In this document: positions 1 through 9,060 of the stretch, in pieces
Layout of the letters: every line of letters begins with the position of its first letter
How positions within the stretch are numbered: position 1 is the first letter of the stretch
NCBI RefSeq assembly: GCF_004321985.1
Contig: NZ_SCQN01000044.1
Span: 62,001 to 126,000 of the forward strand
Length of the DNA stretch: 64,000 nt
DNA from: Castellaniella sp.
GTDB lineage: Bacteria; Pseudomonadota; Gammaproteobacteria; Burkholderiales; Burkholderiaceae_B
Direction of reading: 5' to 3'
Position numbers and translations under genes: made by a program
The notes under the pieces: generated by a model
Told to the model about the DNA's origin: nothing
Databases searched by the model: none
The model's input: only the letters and a program-made list of their open reading frames with translations

Positions 1-643
1 CGGCGCCGGGACTGGTGCCGCCCTCCGTCCGTTGTGCAACTGCGACGGCCGCCGTCAGTGCGAGGCTGGATGAGTCGCTACGGTCGGTTACGGCTGGGGT
101 CTTTTCGAAGGCTGGAAGTGTGGTCGCTGGGGCTAGCAAGGACCCGAGATTCTCCGAAGGCGACGGGCCAGTCTGTGCCTGCGGCCCGGCTGCCGGTGCC
201 GCTGCGCCGGCTGGCTTTTGCGAAGTGGATGCAAGGCTGGCCAAAAGGACCGCCGCCGCTGGCGTTGCCAACGAACGGGCATCCGCCTGGGTCGCGGAAG
301 CTGTTGCGGCCGCCCCAGCCACCTGGGCCGTCGTGGTAGCCGGCATCATGGTAGCTGGTGTCTGGATCTGGGCCTGCATCAGCGGCAGCGCCGTGCTGTC
401 CATGATCAGGTTGAGCGTGGTATCCGGGTCCAGCGGATCGCGCACTTTTTCGTCGTGCGGCTGTCCACCGGGAGCATGCGGGGCCGATGCGGCCTGCTGG
501 CCGGTTGCCGGGCGGCCTTGCTGCTGTGACAGCACTTTGGAAAAGGTCTGGGGGCCGTCCGATACCGAGGCGTCGGCAGCTCGGGCCGGGGCCTCGGTTG
601 GAGGCTTGCTGGAGCTGGTCACTGGAAGCACGGGCATGTTCAT
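1..643 (-). CDS. fliK: Flagellar hook-length control protein FliK (N-terminal part, cut by window edge)
   Basis: This minus-strand reading frame starts at ATG 643 and stays open to base 1, so only about 214 N-terminal residues are visible. The protein would be the secreted ruler that measures hook length and switches the export gate to filament substrates. The visible part is rich in Ala, Pro, Gln, Ser and Thr, with few aromatic residues, as is usual for the disordered FliK N-terminus. The conserved C-terminal hook domain would lie outside the window. It follows fliJ after 13 bases, the classic fliFGHIJK order, and that position is the main ground for the name. A second ATG at 637 is in frame. 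A long plus-strand frame over the same bases is a composition shadow. Confidence 0.8.
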   Translation of the reverse strand, partial: MNMPVLPVTSSSKPPTEAPARAADASVSDGPQTFSKVLSQQQGRPATGQQAASAPHAPGGQPHDEKVRDPLDPDTTLNLIMDSTALPLMQAQIQTPATMMPATTTAQVAGAAATASATQADARSLATPAAAVLLASLASTSQKPAGAAAPAAGPQAQTGPSPSENLGSLLAPATTLPAFEKTPAVTDRSDSSSLALTAAVAVAQRTEGGTSPGA

Positions 644-656
644 GGCTAGAACTGAT

Positions 657-1103
657 TCAATGAGGCTGTCGCCGCCGATACAGGTTCGCCGCAGCCTCGT
701 CGCTGGCGCGTTGTTCGCGACGCTGTTCGTGGTACTGAAACTGCTGATTCTGGCGGGTCTTCAGGGTTTCGTAGGAGTTCAGCCGCTGTTTTTCGTCGTG
801 CCACTGCTTGCGTCCGGCCTCGAGCCGCGTGTCGATCTGCGCGATGATCCTATTTTGCTGGGATATGGCCTCGTCCAATGTCGCGATAAACTGCCTAAAG
901 TTGTGGTAATTCGAGGCGGTTACTCCGCCTTCGGTGGTGGACTGGAGCCTGCGCGTGTAATCGACCCGATATCCGTCCAGCGTGGTCAGCTGGCCTTGGG
1001 CCTGTCGCCGTTCGTTGCCCAGTTCGGCCAGGACTTCGCCAGCTGCGTCAAGCTTGTCCTGGGACAGGCCGATCAGCACGTCCAGCGGTGTTTCAGGCGC
1101 CAT
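657..1103 (-). CDS. fliJ: Flagellar export protein FliJ
   Basis: A 148-residue, highly charged and mostly helical protein, predicted to form the long coiled coil typical of FliJ. FliJ inserts into the FliI hexamer, resembles the gamma stalk of F1-ATPase, and escorts empty chaperones to the export gate. I chose ATG 1103 (reading Met-Ala-Pro-Glu-Thr-Pro) because it gives the usual family length. An upstream in-frame start at 1127 would add eight residues lying deeper in fliI. The gene overlaps the end of fliI by 11 bases, implying translational coupling. Identification rests on coiled-coil character, size and the fliI-fliJ-fliK order. Confidence 0.88.
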   Translation of the reverse strand: MAPETPLDVLIGLSQDKLDAAGEVLAELGNERRQAQGQLTTLDGYRVDYTRRLQSTTEGGVTASNYHNFRQFIATLDEAISQQNRIIAQIDTRLEAGRKQWHDEKQRLNSYETLKTRQNQQFQYHEQRREQRASDEAAANLYRRRQPH

Positions 1104-2559
1104 AGCCTGGCTCCTGTCCCAGCGCACCGGTCAGCGCAGCGACAGCATCCGGATAGCCGACGCGGACATCGATTCCTTGCTGCAGATACTTTTCGAGCCA
1201 TGGGAATCGCTCGATCGCTTGATCGATTTCGGGATCGTTGCCGGCGATGTATGCCCCCACGGCAATCAGATCGCGATTGCGCTGGTAGCGCGAAACCATG
1301 CGCTTGAACCGATGCACGTTGTGAAACTGGCCTTCAGGCACGATGGCCGACATAACCCGCGAAATCGATGCTTCGATGTCAATGGCCGGGTAGTGCCCCG
1401 ATTCGGCCAGGCTGCGGGAGAGCACGATGTGACCATCGAGAATGGCGCGGGCCGAATCGGCGATGGGATCCTGCTGGTCGTCACCTTCGGTGAGTACGGT
1501 ATAGAAGGCGGTGATCGACCCGGCAGGGTGGTCTCCCTGAGGCGCCCCATTGCCGGCCCGCTCCACCAGACCTGGCAGTTTGGCGAACACTGATGGCGGG
1601 TAGCCCTTGGTGGCGGGAGGCTCGCCGATGGCCAATGCGATTTCGCGCTGCGCCATGGCGTAGCGCGTCAGCGAATCCATGATGAGCAGGACGTGCTGCC
1701 CCTGGTCGCGGAAGAATTCGGCCAGGCGCGTGGCGTAGATGGCCCCTTGCATGCGCAGCAGTGGCGACACGTCGGCGGGGGCGGCAACCACAACGGAACG
1801 CGCCAGCCCTTCTGCTCCGAGGTTCAGTTCGATGAATTCCTTGACCTCCCGCCCGCGCTCGCCAATCAGGCCAACCACAATCACGTCAGCCTGGGTGTAG
1901 CGTGCCATCATGCCCAGCAGCACGCTCTTGCCCACGCCCGATCCGGCGAACAGGCCCATGCGCTGGCCGCGGCCTATCGTGAGCAGCCCGTTGATGGCGC
2001 GCACGCCCACATCCAGTACCGTGTCCACAGGAGCCCGGGTCAGCGGGTTGATGGGCAGAGCTGTAAGCGGCGCCATTTCCAGATCGGTGGGCAGCGGTTT
2101 GCCGTCCAGCGGGCGTCCGGCGCCGTCCAGTACGCGGCCCAGCAGGGCCCTGCCCACTGGCAGGTGACGGGCCTGGTCCGCACCGATAGGGCGCGGCGAT
2201 TTCCACCCAACTGTGGTCGGCAGCGGTACGGGATCCAGCCATAGCGTCTCTGCGGGCAGCACCCGGGCGCCCGGCTGCAGGCCAGTAATGTCGCTTTGCG
2301 GCATGAGAAACAGAGTATGCGTCTGGAACCCCACGACTTCCGCATCCGCCCAAAGGTCCTTGCGGGGGGAAACCTGCACTTTGCAGGCTGCGCCGACCGG
2401 GAGTTGCAGGCCGGTGGCTTCGAGCACCAGACCTGTGGCGCGCACCACGCGGCCCTGACTGCGGGTCGCCTGTCGTGAGTTCACGCGGTCTTGGCAGACG
2501 GCAAGCTGTGCCCTCCAGCGTGCGCCCGGCGATTCCAGCAAGTCGCCTGTGGCACTCAT
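1093..2559 (-). CDS. fliI: Flagellum-specific ATPase FliI
   Basis: A 488-residue ATPase that energises the flagellar type III export apparatus at the cytoplasmic face. The Walker A loop AGSGVGKS sits at about residues 205-212. The later stretch [17 protein letters not shown] carries Walker B and the segment conserved in the F1-beta/FliI family. The C-terminus is the usual helical domain. The start at ATG 2559 overlaps the fliH stop by 4 bases, a tight coupling that fits FliH acting as FliI's regulator. Length agrees with other betaproteobacterial FliI proteins. No key residue appears to be missing. Confidence 0.97.
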   Translation of the reverse strand: MSATGDLLESPGARWRAQLAVCQDRVNSRQATRSQGRVVRATGLVLEATGLQLPVGAACKVQVSPRKDLWADAEVVGFQTHTLFLMPQSDITGLQPGARVLPAETLWLDPVPLPTTVGWKSPRPIGADQARHLPVGRALLGRVLDGAGRPLDGKPLPTDLEMAPLTALPINPLTRAPVDTVLDVGVRAINGLLTIGRGQRMGLFAGSGVGKSVLLGMMARYTQADVIVVGLIGERGREVKEFIELNLGAEGLARSVVVAAPADVSPLLRMQGAIYATRLAEFFRDQGQHVLLIMDSLTRYAMAQREIALAIGEPPATKGYPPSVFAKLPGLVERAGNGAPQGDHPAGSITAFYTVLTEGDDQQDPIADSARAILDGHIVLSRSLAESGHYPAIDIEASISRVMSAIVPEGQFHNVHRFKRMVSRYQRNRDLIAVGAYIAGNDPEIDQAIERFPWLEKYLQQGIDVRVGYPDAVAALTGALGQEPGYGA

Positions 2560-3332
2560 GGTGATCCGGTGGTCTTGCCGAGTGCGGCGGTCACTCGCAG
2601 CCAGCGTGTCTCCAGCGTGGCATCGATGGAGCCCTGCGGTGTCTCGGCGATGCAGCCGCCCCGGGTGATCTGCTCGTCGGCAACCAACTGGTACTCGCTG
2701 AGGTCGGGGTTCTGCGGCAGGAAAGCCTGAACCAGCGCCAGATCATCCGGGTGCAGGCGCAGGATGATGGCGGAGCCCTGGCGAGGGGCAGATTGCAGCA
2801 CGTCCTGGACCAGTTCCAGGATCTGGTTGGGGTGCTCCCGCAGGTGGCTGCGCAGGACCTGCTCCGCGATGCCCGTCGCCAGCTGGATCAGGGCCTGGCC
2901 GACCTCGGCTTCCAGACCGTTGAGGGCTGCACCGCAGGCGTTGGCCAACGTGTCCAGGCGCTCGGCCTGTTCACGTGCGAGCGCAGCTCCGTCGGTGTGT
3001 CCCTGTGCCATGCCGTCCTGGTATCCTACCGTTCGGCCCTCGGTACGGCCCTGCTCCAGCCCTTCGGCGCGGCCCGATTCCAGCCCTTCCTTGCGGCCGG
3101 CCAGCCGGCCCTGTTCGAAGCCTTCCTGGTAGCCGCGCGCCTGCCCTTGCTCGCGCGCTTGCGTCAGAGCCTCGGTGGCCCGCTGCCGCATTTCGGCCTT
3201 CCGCTGTTCCGCGTTGCGGTCGCTTTCTCGCCGCATGGGGTTGGCGCGCAGGGCGTCCAGCGATTCCATTTCCCAGCGCTGCCAGCGGGCGCGCGCCGCC
3301 AGATTGGAGGAGGGCCCAGGCTTGTCAGACAT
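2556..3332 (-). CDS. fliH: Flagellar assembly protein FliH
   Basis: A 258-residue FliH, the regulator that holds FliI and links it to the C-ring. Residues of roughly 55-120 contain a run of Gly-xxx-Gly type repeats (for example [18 protein letters not shown]), the signature of the FliH helix-helix dimer region. The C-terminal half resembles the peripheral stalk/FliH domain that binds FliI. It overlaps fliG by 8 bases upstream and fliI by 4 bases downstream, within the fliFGHIJK unit. The Gly repeat and gene order together make the call firm. Confidence 0.95.
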   Translation of the reverse strand: MSDKPGPSSNLAARARWQRWEMESLDALRANPMRRESDRNAEQRKAEMRQRATEALTQAREQGQARGYQEGFEQGRLAGRKEGLESGRAEGLEQGRTEGRTVGYQDGMAQGHTDGAALAREQAERLDTLANACGAALNGLEAEVGQALIQLATGIAEQVLRSHLREHPNQILELVQDVLQSAPRQGSAIILRLHPDDLALVQAFLPQNPDLSEYQLVADEQITRGGCIAETPQGSIDATLETRWLRVTAALGKTTGSP

Positions 3333-4329
3333 ATTCGTCGTTGCCCATGCTCAGGTTGATCTGGCCGGCGTCGGCCAGTTTGCGCGCGACCATGAGAATG
3401 GCTTTTTGTTCGGTTTCCACGCGCGACATGCGCACCGGCCCCTGGGCTTCCAGGTCATCGCGTAGGATCTCGGCCGCGCGGTTGGACATGTTTTTGAAGA
3501 ACTTGGCACAAAGTTCTTCGCTGGCGCCCTTCAGGGCAATGGTGAGTGAGGCTGTGTCGATTTCCTTCAGGATGAGCTGGATCGCTGCATCTTCCACGTC
3601 GACCAGGTTGTCGAAGACAAACATTTCGTCCACGATGCGCTGGGCCAGATCCGCGTCCAATTCACGCAGGCTGCTCACCACGGCTTCTTCTTCGGTTGTG
3701 TTCATGAAGTTCAGGATCTCGGCCGCTGTGCGCACGCCGCCCATCTTCGAGCGCTTGGCGCCCTGGCCCGAGAGTACTTCGTTGAGGACCTCGGTCAGTT
3801 CGTGCAAGGCGCCCGGCTGCACGCCGCCGAAGGTCGCGATGCGCATCATCACGTCATTGCGCAGCCGTTCATTGAGCAGGGCCAGGATCGCCGAAGCGCG
3901 GTCGCGTTCCAGATGGACCAGGATGGTGGCAATGATCTGCGGATGCTCGTCGGCAATGAGCTCTGCGACGTTGCTGGGTTCCAGCCAGTTCAGAGCATCG
4001 ATACCCGATGATGTGCCGTCATTGCCGGCTTCCAGAATGTCCTCGATGATGCTGGCGGCGCGGTCCGTCCCCAGCGCCTTGGTGAGTACTGATCGGATGT
4101 AGTCGTCAGAACCCAGCGTCACTGCCATGAACTGATCGGCCTCACGGCGGAAATCTTCGAGGACCTTGTCCACGTCGGTCCGCGACACCTGTTTCAGATT
4201 CGCCATGGCGAGCCCGATCTGCTGGACCTCGCGCGAGGACAGATATTTGAAGACCTCGGCGGCGGCGTCCTCTCCGACCGACATCATCAGAATCGCACAG
4301 CGCGACAGGTCGTCTTCAGGATTTGGCAT
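3325..4329 (-). CDS. fliG: Flagellar motor switch protein FliG
   Basis: A 334-residue rotor protein that sits on the MS ring and takes torque from the MotA stator. The EHPQ motif in the middle domain (DEHPQIIA) is visible. The charged C-terminal torque helix region is present (FDNLVDVEDAAIQLILKEID). ATG 4329 (Met-Pro-Asn-Pro-Glu) was chosen because it gives the family length; an upstream start at 4365 would add 12 unrelated residues inside fliF. The chosen start overlaps the end of fliF by 14 bases, matching the direct FliF-FliG contact. Confidence 0.96.
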   Translation of the reverse strand: MPNPEDDLSRCAILMMSVGEDAAAEVFKYLSSREVQQIGLAMANLKQVSRTDVDKVLEDFRREADQFMAVTLGSDDYIRSVLTKALGTDRAASIIEDILEAGNDGTSSGIDALNWLEPSNVAELIADEHPQIIATILVHLERDRASAILALLNERLRNDVMMRIATFGGVQPGALHELTEVLNEVLSGQGAKRSKMGGVRTAAEILNFMNTTEEEAVVSSLRELDADLAQRIVDEMFVFDNLVDVEDAAIQLILKEIDTASLTIALKGASEELCAKFFKNMSNRAAEILRDDLEAQGPVRMSRVETEQKAILMVARKLADAGQINLSMGNDEYV

Positions 4330-5986
4330 TCTTTGAGTCCATCCAGGATCGCAACACCATCGCAACGGCGCGCGGGTCGCTATTGGCCAGCTGGCGCGCG
4401 GTGTTCAGATTGTCCTCGTAGCGGTTCAGTTCGGAGGCACGCATTTCGTCTTGGCGGCGTTGCTCGCGCATGTTCTCCAGATGAGCCTCGTTTTTCACGC
4501 GCTCAACCTGCGCATTGGCAAACCCGTGGACGATGGGTCGCACGACTGAGCGCCACAGGAAGAACAGCACCGCGAGGATGAGCAGGACCTTGAGAACCTG
4601 CAGTGCGAGATTGCGGTAGACCGGGTCCTCCCACGGCTTGACGCTGGGTGTCTGGACGGTGAACTCATTGTTCACCACGCTGAGCGTGTCACCCCGGTCG
4701 GCAGAGTAGCCCATGGCTTGCTTGACCAGTGCATTGATGTTGGCCATCTCGTCGCTGCCTAGCGGCTCTGCCTTGCCGTCCTTGTCTCGGTAGTTCACCA
4801 CCACGGCTACGGAGAGCCGTTGCAGCGCGCCCGGCTCGTGCTTGACGTGGTCGATGGTGCGATCCACTTCGTAGTTGACGGTGGCATCGTTGCGCACTGA
4901 TTTGGGCGTCGCAGCTGATCCCCTCGTCCCCAGCGCCTGAGTGCCGGCCGACGCCGCGCCGGCCGGTGCGCTTTGCCCGGCCGCGGGGGGCTGCGGATTG
5001 GCAGGCGCCGATTGAATCGGTGCCGTTGCGTTGGCGGGAGGTTGATTGGTCAGCGCTCCAGGAACCCCCTGTGGCGGCAGTACGTCGCTTTGTGCGGAGT
5101 CGCTGGTCTGCTTGCTGCGGACGGCGGCCGTACCCGGTGTCTCGTTGGGCCGGTAGGTCTCCGATGTTTGCTCGCGCTGCGCGAAGTCCACGGTCGCGCT
5201 GACTTGTGCACGGACATTGCCCTGGCCCACGATGGGGTTGAGCAAGGTCAGGATACGTTGGGTGGTGCGCTGCTCGATGTCGTTGATGAAGTTTCGCCGG
5301 GTGCTGTTCATGCCGGCGGTCCCGCCCGGCGTAGACAGCAGATGACCGTCCTGGTCGACGATGGAAACGCTGGCGGCGTTGAGCTGTGGCACGCTGGAGG
5401 ACACCAGCCAGGCGATGGCCGAGACTTGGGACTCGCTCAGTGTGCGGGCGGGAAAGAGCGTGAGCAGTACGGAAGCGGTCGGTGCCTCGCGGTCGCGCAC
5501 GAACAGCGACTGGCGCGGAATAGCCAGGTGGACACGCGCCGATTTGACCGGCTGCAGCGCTTCGATGGAGCGTGCAAGCTCGCCTTCCAGCGCACGCTGA
5601 TAGGTTACTTCCTCTGTGAATTGACTCGCGCCGAAGTTGGGCTTGTCGAGCAACTCGAAACCGACATTGCCGCCCCGGGGCAGGCCCTGTTCGGCCAGTT
5701 CCAACCGCAGCGTGTACACCTGGTCCGCCGGAACCAGAATCGTGCTGCCATTGTCGGCGAATTTATAGGGAATGTTGCGCTGGTTCAGAATGTTGACGAT
5801 GGCGCCACCATCGCGGCCTTCGACGTTGGAAAACAGAGTGCGGTAATCGGGTTCGCGCATCCACAGCGCGAGGACCACAAAGATTGCGATCAGCGCAGCA
5901 CCCAGCCCCAGGAGAACCGGCCGCGGCAATTCGTTCAGCCGGGTCAGGACCGGGTTGCGGTTCATCCAGTCGGTGGCGGTGCTCAT
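4316..5986 (-). CDS. fliF: Flagellar MS-ring protein FliF
   Basis: A 556-residue inner-membrane protein that builds the MS ring, the base on which the rotor and export gate assemble. A first transmembrane helix lies at about residues 24-44 and a second near residues 455-475 (LALQVLKVLLILAVLFFLWR). Between them are ring-building motifs and a Pro/Ala/Gln-rich linker around residues 295-350, as in other betaproteobacterial FliF. The cytoplasmic C-terminal tail binds FliG, the next gene. It is the first gene of the minus-strand fliFGHIJK unit and is divergent from fliE. Confidence 0.97.
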   Translation of the reverse strand: MSTATDWMNRNPVLTRLNELPRPVLLGLGAALIAIFVVLALWMREPDYRTLFSNVEGRDGGAIVNILNQRNIPYKFADNGSTILVPADQVYTLRLELAEQGLPRGGNVGFELLDKPNFGASQFTEEVTYQRALEGELARSIEALQPVKSARVHLAIPRQSLFVRDREAPTASVLLTLFPARTLSESQVSAIAWLVSSSVPQLNAASVSIVDQDGHLLSTPGGTAGMNSTRRNFINDIEQRTTQRILTLLNPIVGQGNVRAQVSATVDFAQREQTSETYRPNETPGTAAVRSKQTSDSAQSDVLPPQGVPGALTNQPPANATAPIQSAPANPQPPAAGQSAPAGAASAGTQALGTRGSAATPKSVRNDATVNYEVDRTIDHVKHEPGALQRLSVAVVVNYRDKDGKAEPLGSDEMANINALVKQAMGYSADRGDTLSVVNNEFTVQTPSVKPWEDPVYRNLALQVLKVLLILAVLFFLWRSVVRPIVHGFANAQVERVKNEAHLENMREQRRQDEMRASELNRYEDNLNTARQLANSDPRAVAMVLRSWMDSKNAKS

Positions 5987-6331
5987 TGAGGCGAGAGGCA
6001 GGTTGGGGGCGCCAGAACGGACCGGGTCCGGGGACTGTGGGTCGGGAGGGTGGACATGCGGTGTGACGAAATCAAGGGACGGTGGCGGCCATTATGGCCG
6101 CGATTGCGGTTCAGGCAAGTCTGGAAAAACCCCGGTTTTGGGGCATAGTTAGGTCGATCCCCGGATGGAATTGCCGGTCTGGTGTCAATTCGCGGAATTG
6201 CCCGCTTTTGGAGGGTCTAATGGCGGACTTGCCACCCTGGCGGCCGCCTTATAGTACGTCCAATGCTCCAGGTTGGGCGCGCAGACGCCCGTGCTGCAGC
6301 GTTTTCACGTCAAACAGGATCCCTGACTTTC
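5987..6331. promoter_or_regulatory. Divergent fliF/fliE intergenic region
   Basis: This 345-base gap between the divergent fliF and fliE starts holds no credible gene. It must carry both promoters, probably FlhDC-activated class 2 promoters, but I could not place a full promoter with confidence. Two features stand out. One is a perfect hexamer inverted repeat, CAATTC-GCG-GAATTG, at 6186-6200. The other is the nonamer GGAATTGCC, present at 6167-6175 and again at 6194-6202. A TATAGT-like -10 element lies near the fliE side. The repeats could be an activator site; that is inference. Confidence 0.5.
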
Positions 6332-6673
6332 ATGATGACATCCCAGGCCCTCTCCAGTGTGGAAAATCTGCTGTCGCAGATGCGTTCGGTGGCGCGTGCG
6401 GCTCAGGGGATGGACCAGCCGGTGCAGGTGGGCGAGCCGTCGCGGGCGCAGGGTGGTTTCGCAGCGGAACTCACGCGTTCGCTGAACCGTGTCTCCCAGG
6501 TCCAGAACGCCGCCAATGCCCAGGCCCAGGCCTTTGAACTGGGCGATACAGGTATCGGCTTGAGCAACGTCATGATCGATCTTCAGAAGGCCAACCTGGC
6601 CTTCCAGGCGACGGTACAGGTCCGCAATCGGCTGGTCGACGCCTACAAGGAAATCGCCAACCTGTCGATCTGA
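6332..6673 (+). CDS. fliE: Flagellar hook-basal body complex protein FliE
   Basis: A 113-residue FliE, the periplasmic adaptor joining the MS ring to the proximal rod and the first substrate of the export gate. The C-terminal half has the conserved FliE segment LSNVMIDLQKANLAFQATVQ followed by VRNRLVDAYKEI. ATG 6332 (Met-Met-Thr-Ser-Gln) gives the family length; the frame is open further upstream to 6263 but that extension is not FliE-like. It is transcribed away from fliF and converges, with a 3-base gap, on the FlhB-like gene. Confidence 0.95.
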   Translation: MMTSQALSSVENLLSQMRSVARAAQGMDQPVQVGEPSRAQGGFAAELTRSLNRVSQVQNAANAQAQAFELGDTGIGLSNVMIDLQKANLAFQATVQVRNRLVDAYKEIANLSI

Positions 6674-6676
6674 TGC

Positions 6677-6982
6677 CTATTCGGAGCCGGATGGCCGACG
6701 CACCAGTTCCTGATCCGAATCCAGCGCGTACAGCCAGGCCAGCAGTTCCGCAATCGCCACATAGAGCTGCGGCGGAATATGCGCATCCAGATCGACCTGC
6801 ATGAGCAGGCCCACGAGTTCGGGGGACTCATGGACGTAGAGGCCATGCTCCCGTGCTGTCTGCACGATGGTGTCGGCAAGCGTGCCATAACCCTTGGCTA
6901 CCACACGCGGCGCCTGGTCGGAGCGATCGTAGGCGATGGCGACGGCGCTGGTGCGGTCGGGGTCAGGTTGGGCCGATTGCAT
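6677..6982 (-). CDS. FlhB C-terminal-like protein (EscU/YscU/HrcU family)
   Basis: A 101-residue soluble protein resembling only the cytoplasmic C-terminal domain of FlhB, the substrate-specificity switch of flagellar export. It has the family features AVAIAYDRSDQAPRVVAKGYG and the downstream VGLLMQVDLDAHIPPQLYVAIAELLAWLY. The NPTH autocleavage motif and all membrane helices are absent. ATG 6982 is preferred over a TTG at 7027, since the longer form would overlap the upstream gene by 65 bases instead of 20. It is last in the flaG-fliD-fliS-fliT unit, directly after a FliK-domain protein. An accessory role in hook-to-filament switching is inferred. Confidence 0.85.
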   Translation of the reverse strand: MQSAQPDPDRTSAVAIAYDRSDQAPRVVAKGYGTLADTIVQTAREHGLYVHESPELVGLLMQVDLDAHIPPQLYVAIAELLAWLYALDSDQELVRRPSGSE

Positions 6983-8255
6983 GGGTTTGGGGCGCCGCAG
7001 CGTCTGGGGTTTCTTCGTGGCTTGCAACGGCGAGCTGGCTGGCCTGCAGGCCCTTGGCCAGTAATCGGGTCCGTAGTGTCTCGATGGCGTTGCCCAGCCG
7101 CTGTGCGGACTGGGGGGCTGTCAGCCGCATGACCAGGTGGTCTCCCGACAGGCTCATACGCGCCTGAACGTCTCCCAGGGAGGGTAGGCTGAGTCTCAGA
7201 CGAGTAGCCCAGTGGCGGTCTTCGAAATCCCTGGGGCCTGAGTCGTCAGCCTCGCGGCGCTGGATCTCCCATCGCATGGCTGCCCCCGGCCAGGCTTCGC
7301 CCTGCCACACAAAGCTCTGGTTGGCGAGCACGTCGAGCTGCTGGCGTACCAGCCCCTGGACCTGTGGGTCGATTCCGGGCACCGATCCGTGCGCGGCAGC
7401 AGGGCCGGTCGAGGTGCTTGCGGCCTGCCGTGTGCTGTCGCCGCCCGGAAACGTGGCGGTCGTCTCAGCGGACAATGAGGCCGTCAGATTGGCCGGCACC
7501 TGGTGTGGGTTGATTCCCTGGTCCGATGGCAGTGTGGTTGGCGACGATTGAGTGGAGGGGATTCGTCCCTGGGGCTCCTGGCGCAGTGCCTGAGGCGATG
7601 ACTGGCCCGCCGCAAGTTGTGCCAGATGCGATTCGTAGAATAGCCCGCTGGACTGAACGGATTGTGTCAGTGCCTCTGTCAGGCGTGCCGCCAGGGCTCC
7701 GGGCTGGTTCAAGGTCGTGGCAAGTTGTCCCGAGGTGGGACTGGTTCCGCCGATCTGGGTCGGGTTGGCGGCGGACGGAGACCCCGCGGCGGTGGCGTTC
7801 GTTGCAGGGCCGCTGGTGCCGTCCGTTGGGGCAGTTTGTGGTGCCCCGGGCAGCAGCGGCGTCTGAGCCCGGATGGTTGGGTCGGCCTCGGGGTAGGCGT
7901 TGAGCAGGGCCAGGATGATGCGGGCGGCGTACCCCAGGGTGGTGGGTGCCGACTGGGTCACGCTGTGCAGCGTGGTGGCGCGCCCCAGCAGGTTATCCAG
8001 TTGCATGTCCCGCGTCGCCTTGCCGACGGCGGCGCGTTGCTGGCCCTGGGTTGCCGCTTGGTCCACTGCCTCCCGGGTGTCACGCTGGGTCGGGTTCTGC
8101 AGGGCATTGGGGTTTTCTGGATTACCGGGTTGCGGGATGGCCAGTGGCCCGGCGCCATTGATCGTGCTGGCCTGTTGCCCGAGCGTGGTTCCCAGCGCTG
8201 CGTCAAGCCGCTGGACCAGCAGGGTGCCGAGGTTTGAAGGTGCGCCGATGCTCAT
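6963..8255 (-). CDS. Second FliK-like protein with C-terminal hook-length control domain
   Basis: A 430-residue protein whose last ~110 residues form a FliK C-terminal (Flg_hook) domain: W-E-I-Q-R-R, then WATRLRLSLPSLGDVQARMS and LSGDHLVMRLTA, ending in the typical paired helix. The first ~300 residues are low-complexity Ala/Gln/Ser/Thr/Pro sequence, as in rulers. It is distinct from the fliK at the left edge of the window, so this strain carries two FliK-type proteins. It overlaps the FlhB-like gene by 20 bases and follows fliT after 3 bases. Whether it measures anything is unknown. Confidence 0.82.
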   Translation of the reverse strand: MSIGAPSNLGTLLVQRLDAALGTTLGQQASTINGAGPLAIPQPGNPENPNALQNPTQRDTREAVDQAATQGQQRAAVGKATRDMQLDNLLGRATTLHSVTQSAPTTLGYAARIILALLNAYPEADPTIRAQTPLLPGAPQTAPTDGTSGPATNATAAGSPSAANPTQIGGTSPTSGQLATTLNQPGALAARLTEALTQSVQSSGLFYESHLAQLAAGQSSPQALRQEPQGRIPSTQSSPTTLPSDQGINPHQVPANLTASLSAETTATFPGGDSTRQAASTSTGPAAAHGSVPGIDPQVQGLVRQQLDVLANQSFVWQGEAWPGAAMRWEIQRREADDSGPRDFEDRHWATRLRLSLPSLGDVQARMSLSGDHLVMRLTAPQSAQRLGNAIETLRTRLLAKGLQASQLAVASHEETPDAAAPQTHAIGPT

Positions 8256-8258
8256 GAC

Positions 8259-8600
8259 CTACCTGGGGCGGACGCTGGAGTAGTACGCTTGCAGGACGCT
8301 GCGCTGACGCTTGAACGAGCCGAGCAGATGGCTGAGCCTGTCGAGTTCCGGTGATACCAGTTGGCGGATGTTGGCGTCGTTATCCAGGATGTGGGTCAGC
8401 AGTTCTCGGCGTGCGTTCCTCTGATTGTCATCCAGCGGTCCTAGAGCTCTGAGGCGTTCGACCGCGTCGCGGTATTGTTCGCCGAGGGCGACCAGGTCGT
8501 CCCATTGCTGTTCCCGGGCCTTGTCCAGCATCTGGGCGGACAGCGTCACAATCGCCTGGTAATGCTGCAACAAAGTAGTATGCGGCGAGACCAATTGCAC
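8259..8600 (-). CDS. fliT: Flagellar chaperone FliT
   Basis: A 113-residue, all-helical protein in the position of FliT, the export chaperone of the cap protein FliD. Sequence features are modest: YQAIVTLSAQMLDKAREQQWDDL at the N-terminus is FliT-like. The frame opens at GTG 8600. The GGAGA motif just upstream is too close to that GTG and is better spaced for TTG 8594, two codons in, so the exact start is uncertain. It follows fliS after 10 bases and precedes the second FliK-like gene by 3 bases. In enterics FliT also antagonises FlhDC; whether that holds here is unknown. Confidence 0.85.
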   Translation of the reverse strand: MQLVSPHTTLLQHYQAIVTLSAQMLDKAREQQWDDLVALGEQYRDAVERLRALGPLDDNQRNARRELLTHILDNDANIRQLVSPELDRLSHLLGSFKRQRSVLQAYYSSVRPR

Positions 8601-8610
8601 TCTCCGTGAA

Positions 8611-9042
8611 TCAGGGGGCGGTAGCCGAAAGGCCGAATTGCGGATCGGCTGCGATTTGCCAGGCTTCTGCCAGATTGTTCAGCAGCGCCTCAGCCGAATC
8701 GAGCTTGGCCTCGTCCTGGTGCAGATTGGCTTGCATCAGGTCACGGATGATCAGTTCGTAGGCAGCGATCAGGTGACGTGCCACTTCCCCGCCACGCTCT
8801 GTATCGACGCTGGCTTTCAACCCCGATTCAACAATGTCGATTGCCTTGGACAGGGCCTTGCCGCGTTCGGCGACGTTGCCGTTTCGCAGGTGGTGTCGCG
8901 CCTGCGCTAGCGCCGTCTGGGCGCCGCGAAACAGCAGTGAGATCAGGCGCTCCGGAGAGGCACCCATGACTTCGGTTTCAAGTCCGATATTGGCATAAGA
9001 CCCGGTGGCCCGGGCGGTGCGTGAGCGAGGTGCGTAGGTCAT
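8611..9042 (-). CDS. fliS: Flagellin export chaperone FliS
   Basis: A 143-residue FliS, the cytosolic chaperone that keeps flagellin from polymerising before export. The conserved segment around TGSYANIGLETEVMGASPERLISLLF is recognisable, followed by the helical KALSKAIDIVESGLKASVDTE stretch. The usual N-terminal tyrosine-bearing region is present. It lies 18 bases after fliD and 10 before fliT, in the sigma-28-driven unit. Flagellin itself is not in the window. Confidence 0.96.
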   Translation of the reverse strand: MTYAPRSRTARATGSYANIGLETEVMGASPERLISLLFRGAQTALAQARHHLRNGNVAERGKALSKAIDIVESGLKASVDTERGGEVARHLIAAYELIIRDLMQANLHQDEAKLDSAEALLNNLAEAWQIAADPQFGLSATAP

Positions 9043-9060
9043 GGCCAGAGATTACTTGGA

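Noticed and set aside
15-1307. Long plus-strand open frame opposite fliK, fliJ and fliI
   Set aside because: Its product has Cys- and Arg-rich composition with no family features. The minus strand carries recognisable flagellar proteins; this is a high-GC shadow frame.
2975-4102. 375-codon plus-strand frame opposite fliH/fliG
   Set aside because: Low-complexity Arg/Ser/Ala product; the real genes on the other strand account for the coding signal.
4973-5989. 338-codon plus-strand frame opposite fliF
   Set aside because: Shadow of fliF codon structure, no recognisable domain.
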